Below are positions 31,802 to 41,344 of a stretch of DNA of 64,000 bases, piece after piece. Origin of the DNA: Anaerolineales bacterium (GTDB lineage Bacteria > Chloroflexota > Anaerolineae > Anaerolineales > Villigracilaceae); assembly GCA_030834895.1 (NCBI GenBank), contig JAUQXA010000032.1:62001-126000 (forward strand), written 5' to 3'. The position numbers and the translations under genes were made by a program. The notes under the pieces are model-generated. The model worked only from the letters and a program-made list of their open reading frames with translations, ran no database searches and was not told the origin of the DNA. Position 1 is the first letter of the stretch. Each line of letters starts with the position of its first letter.

Positions 31802-34800
31802 CTATTTAGAGATCGGCAGGGTAAAGGAGAATGTGCTTCCCTCGCCCGGAACACCCGAACTACTCATCCAGATGCGTCCTTTATGCATTTCAACCAGCTG
31901 ACGAACGATTGGCAATCCCAGTCCGGTGCCAGGAGTGGCAAGGACAAGCGGATGTTCGCCGCGGAAGAAACGTTCAAAAATACGGGCCTGATCCTCGGGG
32001 GAAATGCCCACACCGTTATCCTGCACGTCCACCTGCATTTCGCCATTTTGCTGATGGATGTTGATACGGATGGTTCCATTGCTGGGTGTATAGTTGAAGG
32101 CATTGTCCACCAGATTACCCATGATCTGCCTGATGCGCTCGCCATCACCGATCACAGGGAACATTTTCGGCGGCGCATCCAGGGAAAGTGCCATGGGCTT
32201 GTTTTCCTGCTGTGAACGGCGCAGGGTTTCGGCAATCACCTCTTCGGCAATTTCGCGCAAGTTGACGGATTGCGGGGTGAGTGTCACACGACCGGATTCG
32301 ATGCGGGAGATATCCAGCAGGTCGTTTACAAGGATATTGAGGCGGTCGATATTATTACGGACAATATCCAGGAAGTGCAGTTGATTCTCGGTCAAAGCGC
32401 CCGCTGCGCCCATGGTCAGGATATCCACATAACCTTTGATGGCGGTCATGGGAGTCCGCAGTTCATGACTGACAGTGGCCACAAATTCCGATTTCAAGCG
32501 GTCCACTTCGACCTCACGAGTAATGTCGCGGAAGATGGATACGGTGCCAAGGAAGTCATTTTGCAGAATCACAGGCGCAAGGTGGACCAACGCGATGCGT
32601 TCGTTTTCCAGTTCCAATTGTTCAGCATACATGTCGCCAGGTTGGTGTGAAGTTGTGTCTTCAGACCAGCGTCTGATGGTATCCATCCAGGTTGTGGCAG
32701 ATTTCCCGAATAGGCCGCCAAACTGTTCGAGGGAATTACCGATCATCTTCGAGCCCTCGATGGAGAGGATATGTTCCGTGGATGAGTTGACAAAGGTGAT
32801 GCGGTTATCGGTGCCGGTGACAAGCACACCGTCTGCAACGGCCTCGAGGATGGCTTGCGAACGGCTGGCATCTTCCTGTTCCTTGCGAAGCATGACGCCA
32901 AGGCGCTCCGCCTGATCACGGATTAGTTCGTAGAGGTGGGCGTTATTGATCGCCACAGCCACCTGGCTTCCAATGGCCCTGACAAGGTTCAGCATCTCGA
33001 CACTGAATGAATTTGCCTCGCGCTGGAAGACCATCAACACGCCAATCACATCCTCCCCAACCTGCATGGGAACGACAATGGCGCTGCGATGATCCTGTCC
33101 TGATCTCGTGCTTCGCACCCAGCGGGGGTCCTGATGGAGGTCATGAGACAGTACAGCTTCGCGGTGCTGCACCACCCACCCTGCAAGTCCTTCGCCTACT
33201 CGCAGGGTAAAAGAGCGTCCGCTGGGGTCGCTTCGATCCGTAAGATAGCCATACCCGGCCCGGTAGTGTAAAAGGTTATCCTCAGCTTGCAACAGCATGA
33301 TGGTGCCTTGCTCCGCGCCAACGGCTTCATTCAGCAACGATAATGTGCGGTTAAGGGCGCGATCAAGGTCAAGGCTTGAGGAAACCTCCTGGAGGATACG
33401 CAACAGGGTTTCGGTGTTTTGTTGTTCACGCTGCAATTGCGCAGTGCGTTCCACAACGCGGATTTCAAGCTGGGAGGCAAGATTCTGTGTTTCGGCAAAC
33501 AGGCGGCCGTTTTGGATGGCAACAATTGCCTGGTTTGCAAGAGTACCCAGTATTTGAACATCCTCCTCGGTATACACATCAGCCTGGTAACTTTGGACGG
33601 AGAGCATGCCCAAAGTCCTGCCTCCCAGAATCATGGGAACAGCCACAATCGATTTGGTGCGCAAATCAACCGCTTCTTCACCCGCTGGCACAGAATCCAA
33701 CTCGTTGGCCTGCTCGAGCGATGAGGTGAGGATGGGCTTGCCACTTTGAATGACCTGACTGCTCATTCCCTGTCCAAAGGGGACGCTTTCCGCCGGGTAA
33801 CGCTTTCCACGGTCAAAAAGGTAAACGGCGTCAACTTCATTTCTTTCCGCATCAAGCAGGGTGATGACAAACGCGTCCGAAGGCATGAGGCGTTCAGCCG
33901 CCCGATGCACGGCCGCATAGACATCCTCGGGATTGAGCGCGCTGATTTGGGAACTGGTTTCATTGAGGATAGCAAATCGTTCGGCTGTACGGACAGAGGA
34001 CTGATAAAGACGCGCATTTTCCAGCGCAACCGTCGCCTGACTGGTAATGGTGCGGGCAATTTCGAGTTCATTCAAGCCAAAACGGTTTTCACCAGTCATT
34101 TGGATGAACACAAGGACATTCAGGCTTTGTCCGCTGCTGAGTGGCATGATGAGCAAGGCGGCCAAGTGTTCGCCGAGCATTTCCGTCAACGGGGCAAGGT
34201 CGGGTTCATTGCGGGCATCATCGGTGTTAAAAATACTTTGCGATTCACGCAGACGATGAAAGATGGGGCTATCCGGCAGGAGGCGTGGAAGTTTGGCCCG
34301 TGTCCGGGGGGCAGAAGCCTTCCAATATGCCTGACCTCGCTCAAAGGTCACGACAGAGACACGATGCGCGCTCAATCCTTTAAGCAATTCGGTGGCGGTC
34401 AGGTTCAAAATCTGGTCTGTATCCAGCAAACCGGTCAGGGCGGAAGCAAAGCGGTTCAGCGTGGTAAGACGCTGTGAGCGTTGGTCCAGTTCGGTGGCGC
34501 GGCTGACGCTATCTTCATATAGGCGGGCATTATCCAATGAAACAGCCGACTGGCTTGCGAAGGTCAGCCCGACCTGAATTTGTTCGCGGGTGTAATAATT
34601 TGCCTGCCACTTTTCGGCTGCCAGCACACCCGTCAGCTCGCCCTTCGATATCATTGGAATTCCCAGCCAGGAGAGTCGGGGATTTTCCACTGGCGGAAAA
34701 CGCGGGTCTTCGCGCACGTCATGGATGAAAATGGGCTGTCCACTTTGAGCCATTTCCTTGAAGAGCGCGCTGTCCTGCACATATACAGACAAGCCCAAAC

Positions 34801-37800
34801 GTTTTTCGGTATCTTCAAATCCGCGCGCAGAGGCAACGGACAGACGATCCTTATCGCGCAGCCAAAGCGTGGCGGTGTCATATGGAAGGATGGGAACCAG
34901 CTGGTCGAGCAATGAATTGATCATTTGGCCGCTGCTCAAACTGGAGGTGAGAGAAGCGGCGGCGTTATTCAAAGCATGCAACTGCGCAGCGCGTTCCTGT
35001 GTATCCTGCACAAGGCGGACGTTATCCAGTGAGAGCGCAATCTGTTGTGTCAGCGACAACAACAGGACTTCATCTTCCACAAGAAAAGCGCCGGTCTGGT
35101 TGAAGTTATCCAGCACTAATAATCCCAGGCTTTGTTCGGCAGTATTGATGGGGACAAGCAAACTCGAGACCGGCAAACGCCCACCGGTCGCCTGGCGATA
35201 GATGGCCTGGTTCTCGGTACTCAGATTGTAATCGCGCACGAAATTGATCTCATCCACACGCCGGGCGGTCTTATTCACAAAGACAGTGCCGGGTAACGCT
35301 TCGCCCGGGCGATACTTGATCAGCATCATGCTGTTGTTATCGGCATAACCCGAAGCCGCGCGTGGGGTAAGCATTTCGGTTTGCGGATCCCAAACCAAGG
35401 CCACGCCCGCATGGGCATGTTGGAGCACCCGACGTGAACTATCGAGCAGGGATTTGAGAATCGCGTCAGGATCCATACCCGAGAGTTGGCGGCTGAAATC
35501 GAGCAGGAGATTCACCTCATCCAGGCGCCGGCGCGTTTGGTTGAGCAGGGAGATATTTTGCAGGATCAGGGAGGCCTGCTGCGAAATCTGGAGGTAGACC
35601 TTCTGGTCCTCGTCGGTAAAGGGTGGCATCGCCTCCGGGCTGATGGCAAGCATGGCAGCCACGGTCTTGTTTTCCACTTGTACCGGAAGACAGATCACAC
35701 TCTTGGCGCGCAGCGAAGTCAGGAGGGAGGCATCATGCCATTCCTCGTTCTCATCGAGATTGGAGATGAGGATCGGCTCTCCGCTTTGCAGGCAGGCTCG
35801 CAACGGGTTTCGTTGACCAAAGAGGGATTCAACGTTCGTGGAGCGCGGCAGACTTCCCAGCACATGCAATAAGCGCGAACCATCGGCTGTATTTTCCGCC
35901 ACAAGCGCAATCGACATTCCCAGTTGGGTCAGAGTCTCACGCCCAAGCGCAAAGAGCGCCGAAGAAGCGTCCAATTGGCGGCTGACAGATTTGGTAATTG
36001 CCAATCCGGCGCGAACACGTTGGGTACGTTGATCCAGGTTGTAAAGTGAGATGGTTTGTTCCAAATCCTTGTGAAGCAGGATTGGCAGATTATTTTGCGT
36101 GCTGTCAATCAACTTTTGCTGCCGCTGCAAGCCGGATGAAAGTGCATCGATGCGGGAACGCAATTCGCCCTGTCGCAAGGTGTTGTTAACCAACAACGCC
36201 GCCTGGGCGGCAAATACCTCGACCGTTTCAATGGTGGCCTTGTCGGGGCGCATCCCGTTCGACGGGTTGTCCAGGCTGATTAGTCCTACAATTTGTCCTT
36301 CCGCATTTTCAAGCGGAACGAGCAGGGTGTCATTTACATTCCACAAATTTGGATTTTGAGGCGCGCTCACGAGAGAATCCGAAGCGATAACAGGCACATC
36401 CGCCTCGTTTATTGGAGATTGGCTGCTGGGAATAAAGTAGGAGCGGCTTATCTTGAATTCCGGCTTCATGAGCTGGACGAGCGTCTGGAGCGGCTGCTTG
36501 CGGGATTGAAGTTCATTCAGCGCTTCCTGCGGAATGCCTATGGCAGTGACACGCCGCAAAAGGTCGCTATCAGCTTCGACCATGCTTATCAACACCACCA
36601 GGAATGGCGTGGAGTCGCGAATGCCGCGCGCAATGACCTGCAAGGACTGGTCGAGCGGCTGGTCGTGACCGAGGTCGTAACTTACGTCGGCAAGACGTAC
36701 GAGTGTGTCCGCCCGGCGGCGCATTAAATCGGCACGTTTTTTCTCGACTTGATAACGCTGCGCATTGTTCAAGGCAATACCGGCTTGTATCATCAAGGTT
36801 TGCACCAGTTCGGATTTTTCCTGTGTAAAGAACCCCATTTGGTTCGAGTGCAGGTTGATCAATCCAATGACACGCGCCTGAAATGCGATCGGCGCAATAA
36901 GCGCGGAACGTACTCTATCATGAGAAAGCGGAGCATTCCTTTGCGAAGAATCCCCAATAATCCGGGGTTCCTTGTTCTTTAGTACATCCAATTCAATGGA
37001 AGATAATTCACGCGGTTCCTCGCAGCCGATAAAAATCTCAACCTTGGGATCTTCGGAATCATATTCCTGGTTGAGCAAAAAGATGGAACCACAATCGGCT
37101 AGGGTAATGTGCAAACTTTCATCGTGAACGACCTTGAGCAGGTGTCGAACGTCAAGAGAGGCGCTTAATTCCCGGTTGAGACGGGTGATTGCGGAAAGTT
37201 CGTCCACGCGGCGGCGCAGGGAATCGTCGGTTTGTGTAAGCAGGTCCGCTGATTCCACCGCGGCAGCCAGTTGTCCAGCCGCCGTACCAACCGCTTGAAG
37301 GTCATAGGAATTGAAGTAGTCGGTTTTTAGGCTTCCCAGCATCAACTCGCCAACGCTCCGGTCGCGCACCACCAGCGGGACGATAATGATTGATTCAATG
37401 CGGAACGCGGATGCAAACGGACGGTAAATCGACAGGACATTCCTGTCTGTGCCAAGCCGTCCGGATACAAACGGTTTTTTATTCCCAGAAACTGTGTAGC
37501 GGTAATTGGGGTCATCCACAAAAATTCGGGTGAAGGATGTATCAACCTCCTCCGGAATGCCAAACGTGGATTCAGGACACAAGCGCAATTCACCACGCAC
37601 TTCGTCCATCAGGAAGATTGCGCCTGCATCAGCCTGGAAAAGATTCACCAGTTCCTGCACCGAGTATTTAAGTATCTCCTCCAGTTTTGCGGAGGAACCC
37701 GCGAGGCTGGCAATACGACGCAATGCGTCAGAGCGTTTGGCGCGCGCACGTGCCTGCTGCACAAGCAAAATATTTTCAATGATTGCCGCCGCCTGGCTTG

Positions 37801-39217
37801 CCACAATGTTCATCAATCGCAGTTCTTCGAGCGTAAACGGAGAGGAGCCACGTTGATGGTGCCCAATCTGCAAGTATCCGAGCATGCGTCCGGAGGAAAG
37901 CAGGGGGATCAGCGCGACATCGCGCAAGCTGGCCGCCGTGGCAATGTCTGAAAGCCCAAGTTTATGCCAGTCTTCATCGGTGGATGCGGACAACGTCAAC
38001 ACGGGCTGCTGGCTGGAGATCACCTGCTCGGCAGGACTGTCTTCAACGACAGTGGCACGGTACATTTGTACAAAGTGAGAAGGCAACCCACGGAAAGGGA
38101 TCTTCCCTTCAAGGGTACGCTTCTCTTCGTCATAAATAAGGAAACCGATGATTTCAGTTCCAAAAAGGGGAGCGACACTCTCCACAAGCCGGGCAAAAAG
38201 ATCCTTCATGTCACGGATATTGCCCAGTGTCTGGTTCAAGTTCGCCAAACCCGCCAGTTCAGATACGCGCCTTTGCTCGTCTTCGTAGAGTCTGGCATTG
38301 CGAATCGCAACAGCCGCTTGACCTGAAACCAGTAACAACAGCTCAAGATCATGCTGACCAAATGTGCCGTCGCCAGTTTGTCCCGCCTCCAATGTGCCTA
38401 CCAGCTCCCCGCCAGCCATAAGCGGGATTCCAAGATAGGATTGAACAGGAGACAAGTCACCATTTGCAGCCAATTCGGACTTTGAACGCGCATCCGCAGT
38501 CAGGATTGGAGCGTGCTGCTCAACCAGTTGGTTTGTAAAACTCCCAAACTGGGAGCTCTCCGCAAGTACCACTTTTGAGCCCAAGTCTTCATGTTGGAAC
38601 CGATAAGACGCCAAAAGATGACTCTCGGCGTTCAATAAGTTCAACTCAAGCATTTCGGATGGAACAAGGCGGCTTACATTTTCCAAAATTGACTGTACGG
38701 TTGTTTTCAGGTCCAGGTTCGCCGCAATATTCTGGCTGAATTCGGTGACAACACTTAGAATTTCCTCCGAAGCGCCATTGCCTTGTTCCAGTACGGAACC
38801 AAATTCCTTGCCGCGCAAGGCAAGCAGAATCATCGGATATGCGCCAGGCATCTCAAAAGAAGAAATTTCCACCAGCCTGCCGCTGATGGATACTCGTTTA
38901 TGCCCGGGGTTGACACACAAATCCAAAAAATCGTCTGTGGGACGCACGCGTCGCGCAAGCCGTTCAAGGTCATATGGCTCATTCTCGTGCATATTGAAAT
39001 ATGTGCGCGCCAATGGGCTGACATATTCCACACGTCCCCCCGGCTGGAGAATGATCATTGCTTCGTCCGATTTTGAAAACTCTGGGAATGAAAATGAATT
39101 GGTGCCAGACTGCGCAACAGCAGTTGTGTGTGGCGAAAAAAAGCGCAATGCCACCCAGACCAGTACAACAAATACCAGTCCGATAATAAACAGGCTGATG
39201 CCCAGTCCAGGTAACAT
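31802..39217 (-). CDS. Giant membrane-linked sensor histidine kinase with eleven GAF domains
   Basis: This 2471-residue protein is among the longest single-chain kinases one expects in bacteria. Order: one transmembrane helix (about 5-24), a PAS-like domain (about 48-140), eleven consecutive GAF domains (about 155-2090, roughly 176 residues each, joined by helices such as SQAAVAIRNARLYEDEQRR), a PAS domain (about 2100-2220), a HisKA domain with FVATVSHELRTPMTAIKGYV (phospho-His about 2251) and a HATPase_c domain (N box NLVDNAFNYT, G boxes DNGVGIS and GTGLGLP). GAF domains bind small ligands or mediate dimers; none shows an obvious bilin Cys in my reading. It is followed by a lone receiver and preceded 15 bp upstream by a receiver-GGDEF protein. 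The ligands are unknown. Confidence 0.92.
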   Translation of the reverse strand: MLPGLGISLFIIGLVFVVLVWVALRFFSPHTTAVAQSGTNSFSFPEFSKSDEAMIILQPGGRVEYVSPLARTYFNMHENEPYDLERLARRVRPTDDFLDLCVNPGHKRVSISGRLVEISSFEMPGAYPMILLALRGKEFGSVLEQGNGASEEILSVVTEFSQNIAANLDLKTTVQSILENVSRLVPSEMLELNLLNAESHLLASYRFQHEDLGSKVVLAESSQFGSFTNQLVEQHAPILTADARSKSELAANGDLSPVQSYLGIPLMAGGELVGTLEAGQTGDGTFGQHDLELLLLVSGQAAVAIRNARLYEDEQRRVSELAGLANLNQTLGNIRDMKDLFARLVESVAPLFGTEIIGFLIYDEEKRTLEGKIPFRGLPSHFVQMYRATVVEDSPAEQVISSQQPVLTLSASTDEDWHKLGLSDIATAASLRDVALIPLLSSGRMLGYLQIGHHQRGSSPFTLEELRLMNIVASQAAAIIENILLVQQARARAKRSDALRRIASLAGSSAKLEEILKYSVQELVNLFQADAGAIFLMDEVRGELRLCPESTFGIPEEVDTSFTRIFVDDPNYRYTVSGNKKPFVSGRLGTDRNVLSIYRPFASAFRIESIIIVPLVVRDRSVGELMLGSLKTDYFNSYDLQAVGTAAGQLAAAVESADLLTQTDDSLRRRVDELSAITRLNRELSASLDVRHLLKVVHDESLHITLADCGSIFLLNQEYDSEDPKVEIFIGCEEPRELSSIELDVLKNKEPRIIGDSSQRNAPLSHDRVRSALIAPIAFQARVIGLINLHSNQMGFFTQEKSELVQTLMIQAGIALNNAQRYQVEKKRADLMRRRADTLVRLADVSYDLGHDQPLDQSLQVIARGIRDSTPFLVVLISMVEADSDLLRRVTAIGIPQEALNELQSRKQPLQTLVQLMKPEFKISRSYFIPSSQSPINEADVPVIASDSLVSAPQNPNLWNVNDTLLVPLENAEGQIVGLISLDNPSNGMRPDKATIETVEVFAAQAALLVNNTLRQGELRSRIDALSSGLQRQQKLIDSTQNNLPILLHKDLEQTISLYNLDQRTQRVRAGLAITKSVSRQLDASSALFALGRETLTQLGMSIALVAENTADGSRLLHVLGSLPRSTNVESLFGQRNPLRACLQSGEPILISNLDENEEWHDASLLTSLRAKSVICLPVQVENKTVAAMLAISPEAMPPFTDEDQKVYLQISQQASLILQNISLLNQTRRRLDEVNLLLDFSRQLSGMDPDAILKSLLDSSRRVLQHAHAGVALVWDPQTEMLTPRAASGYADNNSMMLIKYRPGEALPGTVFVNKTARRVDEINFVRDYNLSTENQAIYRQATGGRLPVSSLLVPINTAEQSLGLLVLDNFNQTGAFLVEDEVLLLSLTQQIALSLDNVRLVQDTQERAAQLHALNNAAASLTSSLSSGQMINSLLDQLVPILPYDTATLWLRDKDRLSVASARGFEDTEKRLGLSVYVQDSALFKEMAQSGQPIFIHDVREDPRFPPVENPRLSWLGIPMISKGELTGVLAAEKWQANYYTREQIQVGLTFASQSAVSLDNARLYEDSVSRATELDQRSQRLTTLNRFASALTGLLDTDQILNLTATELLKGLSAHRVSVVTFERGQAYWKASAPRTRAKLPRLLPDSPIFHRLRESQSIFNTDDARNEPDLAPLTEMLGEHLAALLIMPLSSGQSLNVLVFIQMTGENRFGLNELEIARTITSQATVALENARLYQSSVRTAERFAILNETSSQISALNPEDVYAAVHRAAERLMPSDAFVITLLDAERNEVDAVYLFDRGKRYPAESVPFGQGMSSQVIQSGKPILTSSLEQANELDSVPAGEEAVDLRTKSIVAVPMILGGRTLGMLSVQSYQADVYTEEDVQILGTLANQAIVAIQNGRLFAETQNLASQLEIRVVERTAQLQREQQNTETLLRILQEVSSSLDLDRALNRTLSLLNEAVGAEQGTIMLLQAEDNLLHYRAGYGYLTDRSDPSGRSFTLRVGEGLAGWVVQHREAVLSHDLHQDPRWVRSTRSGQDHRSAIVVPMQVGEDVIGVLMVFQREANSFSVEMLNLVRAIGSQVAVAINNAHLYELIRDQAERLGVMLRKEQEDASRSQAILEAVADGVLVTGTDNRITFVNSSTEHILSIEGSKMIGNSLEQFGGLFGKSATTWMDTIRRWSEDTTSHQPGDMYAEQLELENERIALVHLAPVILQNDFLGTVSIFRDITREVEVDRLKSEFVATVSHELRTPMTAIKGYVDILTMGAAGALTENQLHFLDIVRNNIDRLNILVNDLLDISRIESGRVTLTPQSVNLREIAEEVIAETLRRSQQENKPMALSLDAPPKMFPVIGDGERIRQIMGNLVDNAFNYTPSNGTIRINIHQQNGEMQVDVQDNGVGISPEDQARIFERFFRGEHPLVLATPGTGLGLPIVRQLVEMHKGRIWMSSSGVPGEGSTFSFTLPISK

Positions 39218-39232
39218 TAAAAACTCACCCTA

Positions 39233-40141
39233 TCAGGCGACGGAACCGGGCGAGGCTGTATCCTGTCGCCGGGCATCGGCCGCAAGTTCCGTAATCTCAC
39301 GAATATCGGCAAAGGATTGCAAACTGGGCGAAACCAGCCCGGCGGAAAAGTACATGAAACCCACCTTTTCCATTCCGCCTTCGGCCTTCGGTGCCTGAAT
39401 GAATCCCTGCTGACGGTCGATAAAGTTATAGTGGCTCTGCACTTCGTTTGCAAACCGGTCTTTGAGCTTCTGGCGGATGGCCGGGGCGGCCTCGTTGGTG
39501 GTAATGATAATAAAGTTATCACCACCCGCATGTCCTATGAAATCGCTGGTGGTTCCGAGTTCGTCAACCACCTCCCCAATCATCATCGCCGCAAAACGCA
39601 CCACATCGTCGCCTGCGACAAAGCCATATACATCCTTGAATGCCTCAAAATTATTGATGCGTACATCCAACAGCGCCCAATCCTTCTCGCGGATGATGCG
39701 GCGCAATTGTTCCTCGATCAGACGTCCGGCAGGCAGGCCGGAACGCGGATCTGTAAGGCTTTCGCGCTCCGAGCGGCGGATGGCGCCCTGCACACGCAAT
39801 TTCAATTCCTCAATATCAAAAGGTTTGGTGATGTAATCATCCGCGCCCAATTCCAACCCTTGTAATTTGTCGCTGCGCTCATCCTTTTGCGTCAGGAATA
39901 TCACGGGAATATGACTGGTACGAGTGCTCGTCCGCAATGTGCGACAGACCTCGTAGCCGTCAATATCCGGCAACATAATATCCAATACGATCAAGTGCGG
40001 CAACACCTGTTTTGTCTTATCCAAGGCATCGCGTCCGCGATTGGCTACATCCACGTCATATTGCAGACTGGTAAAGTAGATCTTGAGCATATTGGCGATG
40101 TCGACATCATCTTCCACTACCAAAAGCCGGGCATTTCCCAT
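39233..40141 (-). CDS. Receiver domain fused to a degenerate GGDEF domain
   Basis: This 302-residue protein has an N-terminal receiver (VVEDDVDIANML, Asp in LIVLDIMLPDIDGYE, Lys in ITKPFDIEEL) and a C-terminal GGDEF-like domain (about 130-290). The signature reads GHAGGDNFIII, so the catalytic Glu of GG(D/E)EF is Asn and diguanylate cyclase activity is doubtful; it may bind GTP or c-di-GMP or only mediate contacts. The 40141 start has AGGAGG six bases upstream, while the longer frame from 40174 has none. It lies immediately upstream of the eleven-GAF kinase, so it is probably part of the same signalling path. Confidence 0.88.
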   Translation of the reverse strand: MGNARLLVVEDDVDIANMLKIYFTSLQYDVDVANRGRDALDKTKQVLPHLIVLDIMLPDIDGYEVCRTLRTSTRTSHIPVIFLTQKDERSDKLQGLELGADDYITKPFDIEELKLRVQGAIRRSERESLTDPRSGLPAGRLIEEQLRRIIREKDWALLDVRINNFEAFKDVYGFVAGDDVVRFAAMMIGEVVDELGTTSDFIGHAGGDNFIIITTNEAAPAIRQKLKDRFANEVQSHYNFIDRQQGFIQAPKAEGGMEKVGFMYFSAGLVSPSLQSFADIREITELAADARRQDTASPGSVA

Positions 40142-40251
40142 GTAAGCCTCCTCTACCGCTTGTTTCTCAAACAATTTTGCTTTCGGATGAAAGCAGGGGT
40201 AGAAAACATAATTGTGATTTGGTTACGCATGTATCATGTGTGTGGCACAGT

Positions 40252-41340
40252 TCAAGAATGTTGTGACCCTTTGCGGGCATTTTTTCGAACGGTCTCGATC
40301 TGTTCGCTGGTTACTTCACGCTCAAACGAACGAAAACCGCTCATGCGAAAACCATGTCGTTCGGCAATCGCGGTAATATCCTTCACACGTTCCGACGTTA
40401 TATCCTTGCCTATGGTGTAATCTTCAAAACGGCCTTCCAAAGCCAGGGCGATGGTTTCAGCCATGCAGGCGTACGCTTTTCCTTCTGGAAAACCGAAATT
40501 GAAATTAAAATTTACGGGACCTGGCACGTCCACCATGCCGCCGTCAATGACTAATATATCATCTCTTACAGCCGCCACCATTGCAGAAACATCACGAGGG
40601 CGGGCAACGTCACATACAACGCTCCCCGGCTGCAAATGTTCCGGGTGGATTACATCATGGATGGAACTGGTCACTGTCAGGATCAATTGCGCGTCCCGCA
40701 GAACATCCATTTTTGTGCTGACGACAAGTTCGCTCCGCGCCTGACACTTGAGCCTGTCACGCAGGGACTCAAGCTTTTTCTCATCCCGGGCGATGAGCAG
40801 GACCCGGGCCGCTTCACCAGCCAACAGTTCGGCACAAACGTGTCCAATTGCCCCGGTCGCGCCGACAACAGCCACCGTGGCATCCTCGATTTTTATATCC
40901 ATCACACGCGCCGCATCCCGAATGGCTTGCACCGCCATTGCCACGGTGAACGAGTCACCGGTGGTGACGGGAATATCCAGTGCTTTCGCAATGGTCAATC
41001 CGGCGTCGCCGACCACAGAGGTAAAGGCGCCAAGTCCGAGGATGTTTGCGCCCAGTTGTTCTGCCATTCGGCCTGTTTGAATAATTTTACGATAGACCGT
41101 ACGCTCAGGCAACTCCATCATGCGGCGCGGCGTGTAGGGGCATGCGATAAACCAGCCTTTGACAACTTTACCTGTGGTTTGCGATGTTACGCCTTCAATC
41201 TCCGAAATATAAACCGGTGGAAAGAAGGTGGAGAAAAAATCTATTTGCCTTTCATTGAGAACCCTTCCCAAAAAAGGGAATTTACGGCTGACATCTCGCT
41301 TGGGGTCGATGGGGTGGATGATGAATGCGAAGCTGTCCAT
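40252..41340 (-). CDS. Acyl-ACP reductase-like protein (cyanobacterial AAR family)
   Basis: This 362-residue protein follows the layout of cyanobacterial long-chain acyl-[ACP] reductase: an N-terminal domain (TTGKVVKGWFI, GLGAFTSVV), a Rossmann domain with VAVVGATGAIGHVCAELL for NADPH, IDGGMVDVPGPV, and a C-terminal segment AYACMAETIALALEGRF. The Cys in AC(M)AE, about residue 292, sits where the thioester-forming Cys294 lies in the Synechococcus enzyme. Known AARs convert acyl-ACP or acyl-CoA to fatty aldehydes. No aldehyde-deformylating oxygenase gene is nearby, so the aldehyde would have another fate. Databases may label such genes shikimate dehydrogenase-like. ATG at 41340 is preferred over a GTG at 41364 that would overlap the upstream gene. 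Confidence 0.75.
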   Translation of the reverse strand: MDSFAFIIHPIDPKRDVSRKFPFLGRVLNERQIDFFSTFFPPVYISEIEGVTSQTTGKVVKGWFIACPYTPRRMMELPERTVYRKIIQTGRMAEQLGANILGLGAFTSVVGDAGLTIAKALDIPVTTGDSFTVAMAVQAIRDAARVMDIKIEDATVAVVGATGAIGHVCAELLAGEAARVLLIARDEKKLESLRDRLKCQARSELVVSTKMDVLRDAQLILTVTSSIHDVIHPEHLQPGSVVCDVARPRDVSAMVAAVRDDILVIDGGMVDVPGPVNFNFNFGFPEGKAYACMAETIALALEGRFEDYTIGKDITSERVKDITAIAERHGFRMSGFRSFEREVTSEQIETVRKNARKGSQHS

Positions 41341-41344
41341 TTTG

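Noticed and set aside
40252..41340. Shikimate dehydrogenase
   Set aside because: The Rossmann motif is shared, but the protein is longer, and the AAR-type AC(M)AE Cys context and overall layout fit acyl-ACP reductase better.
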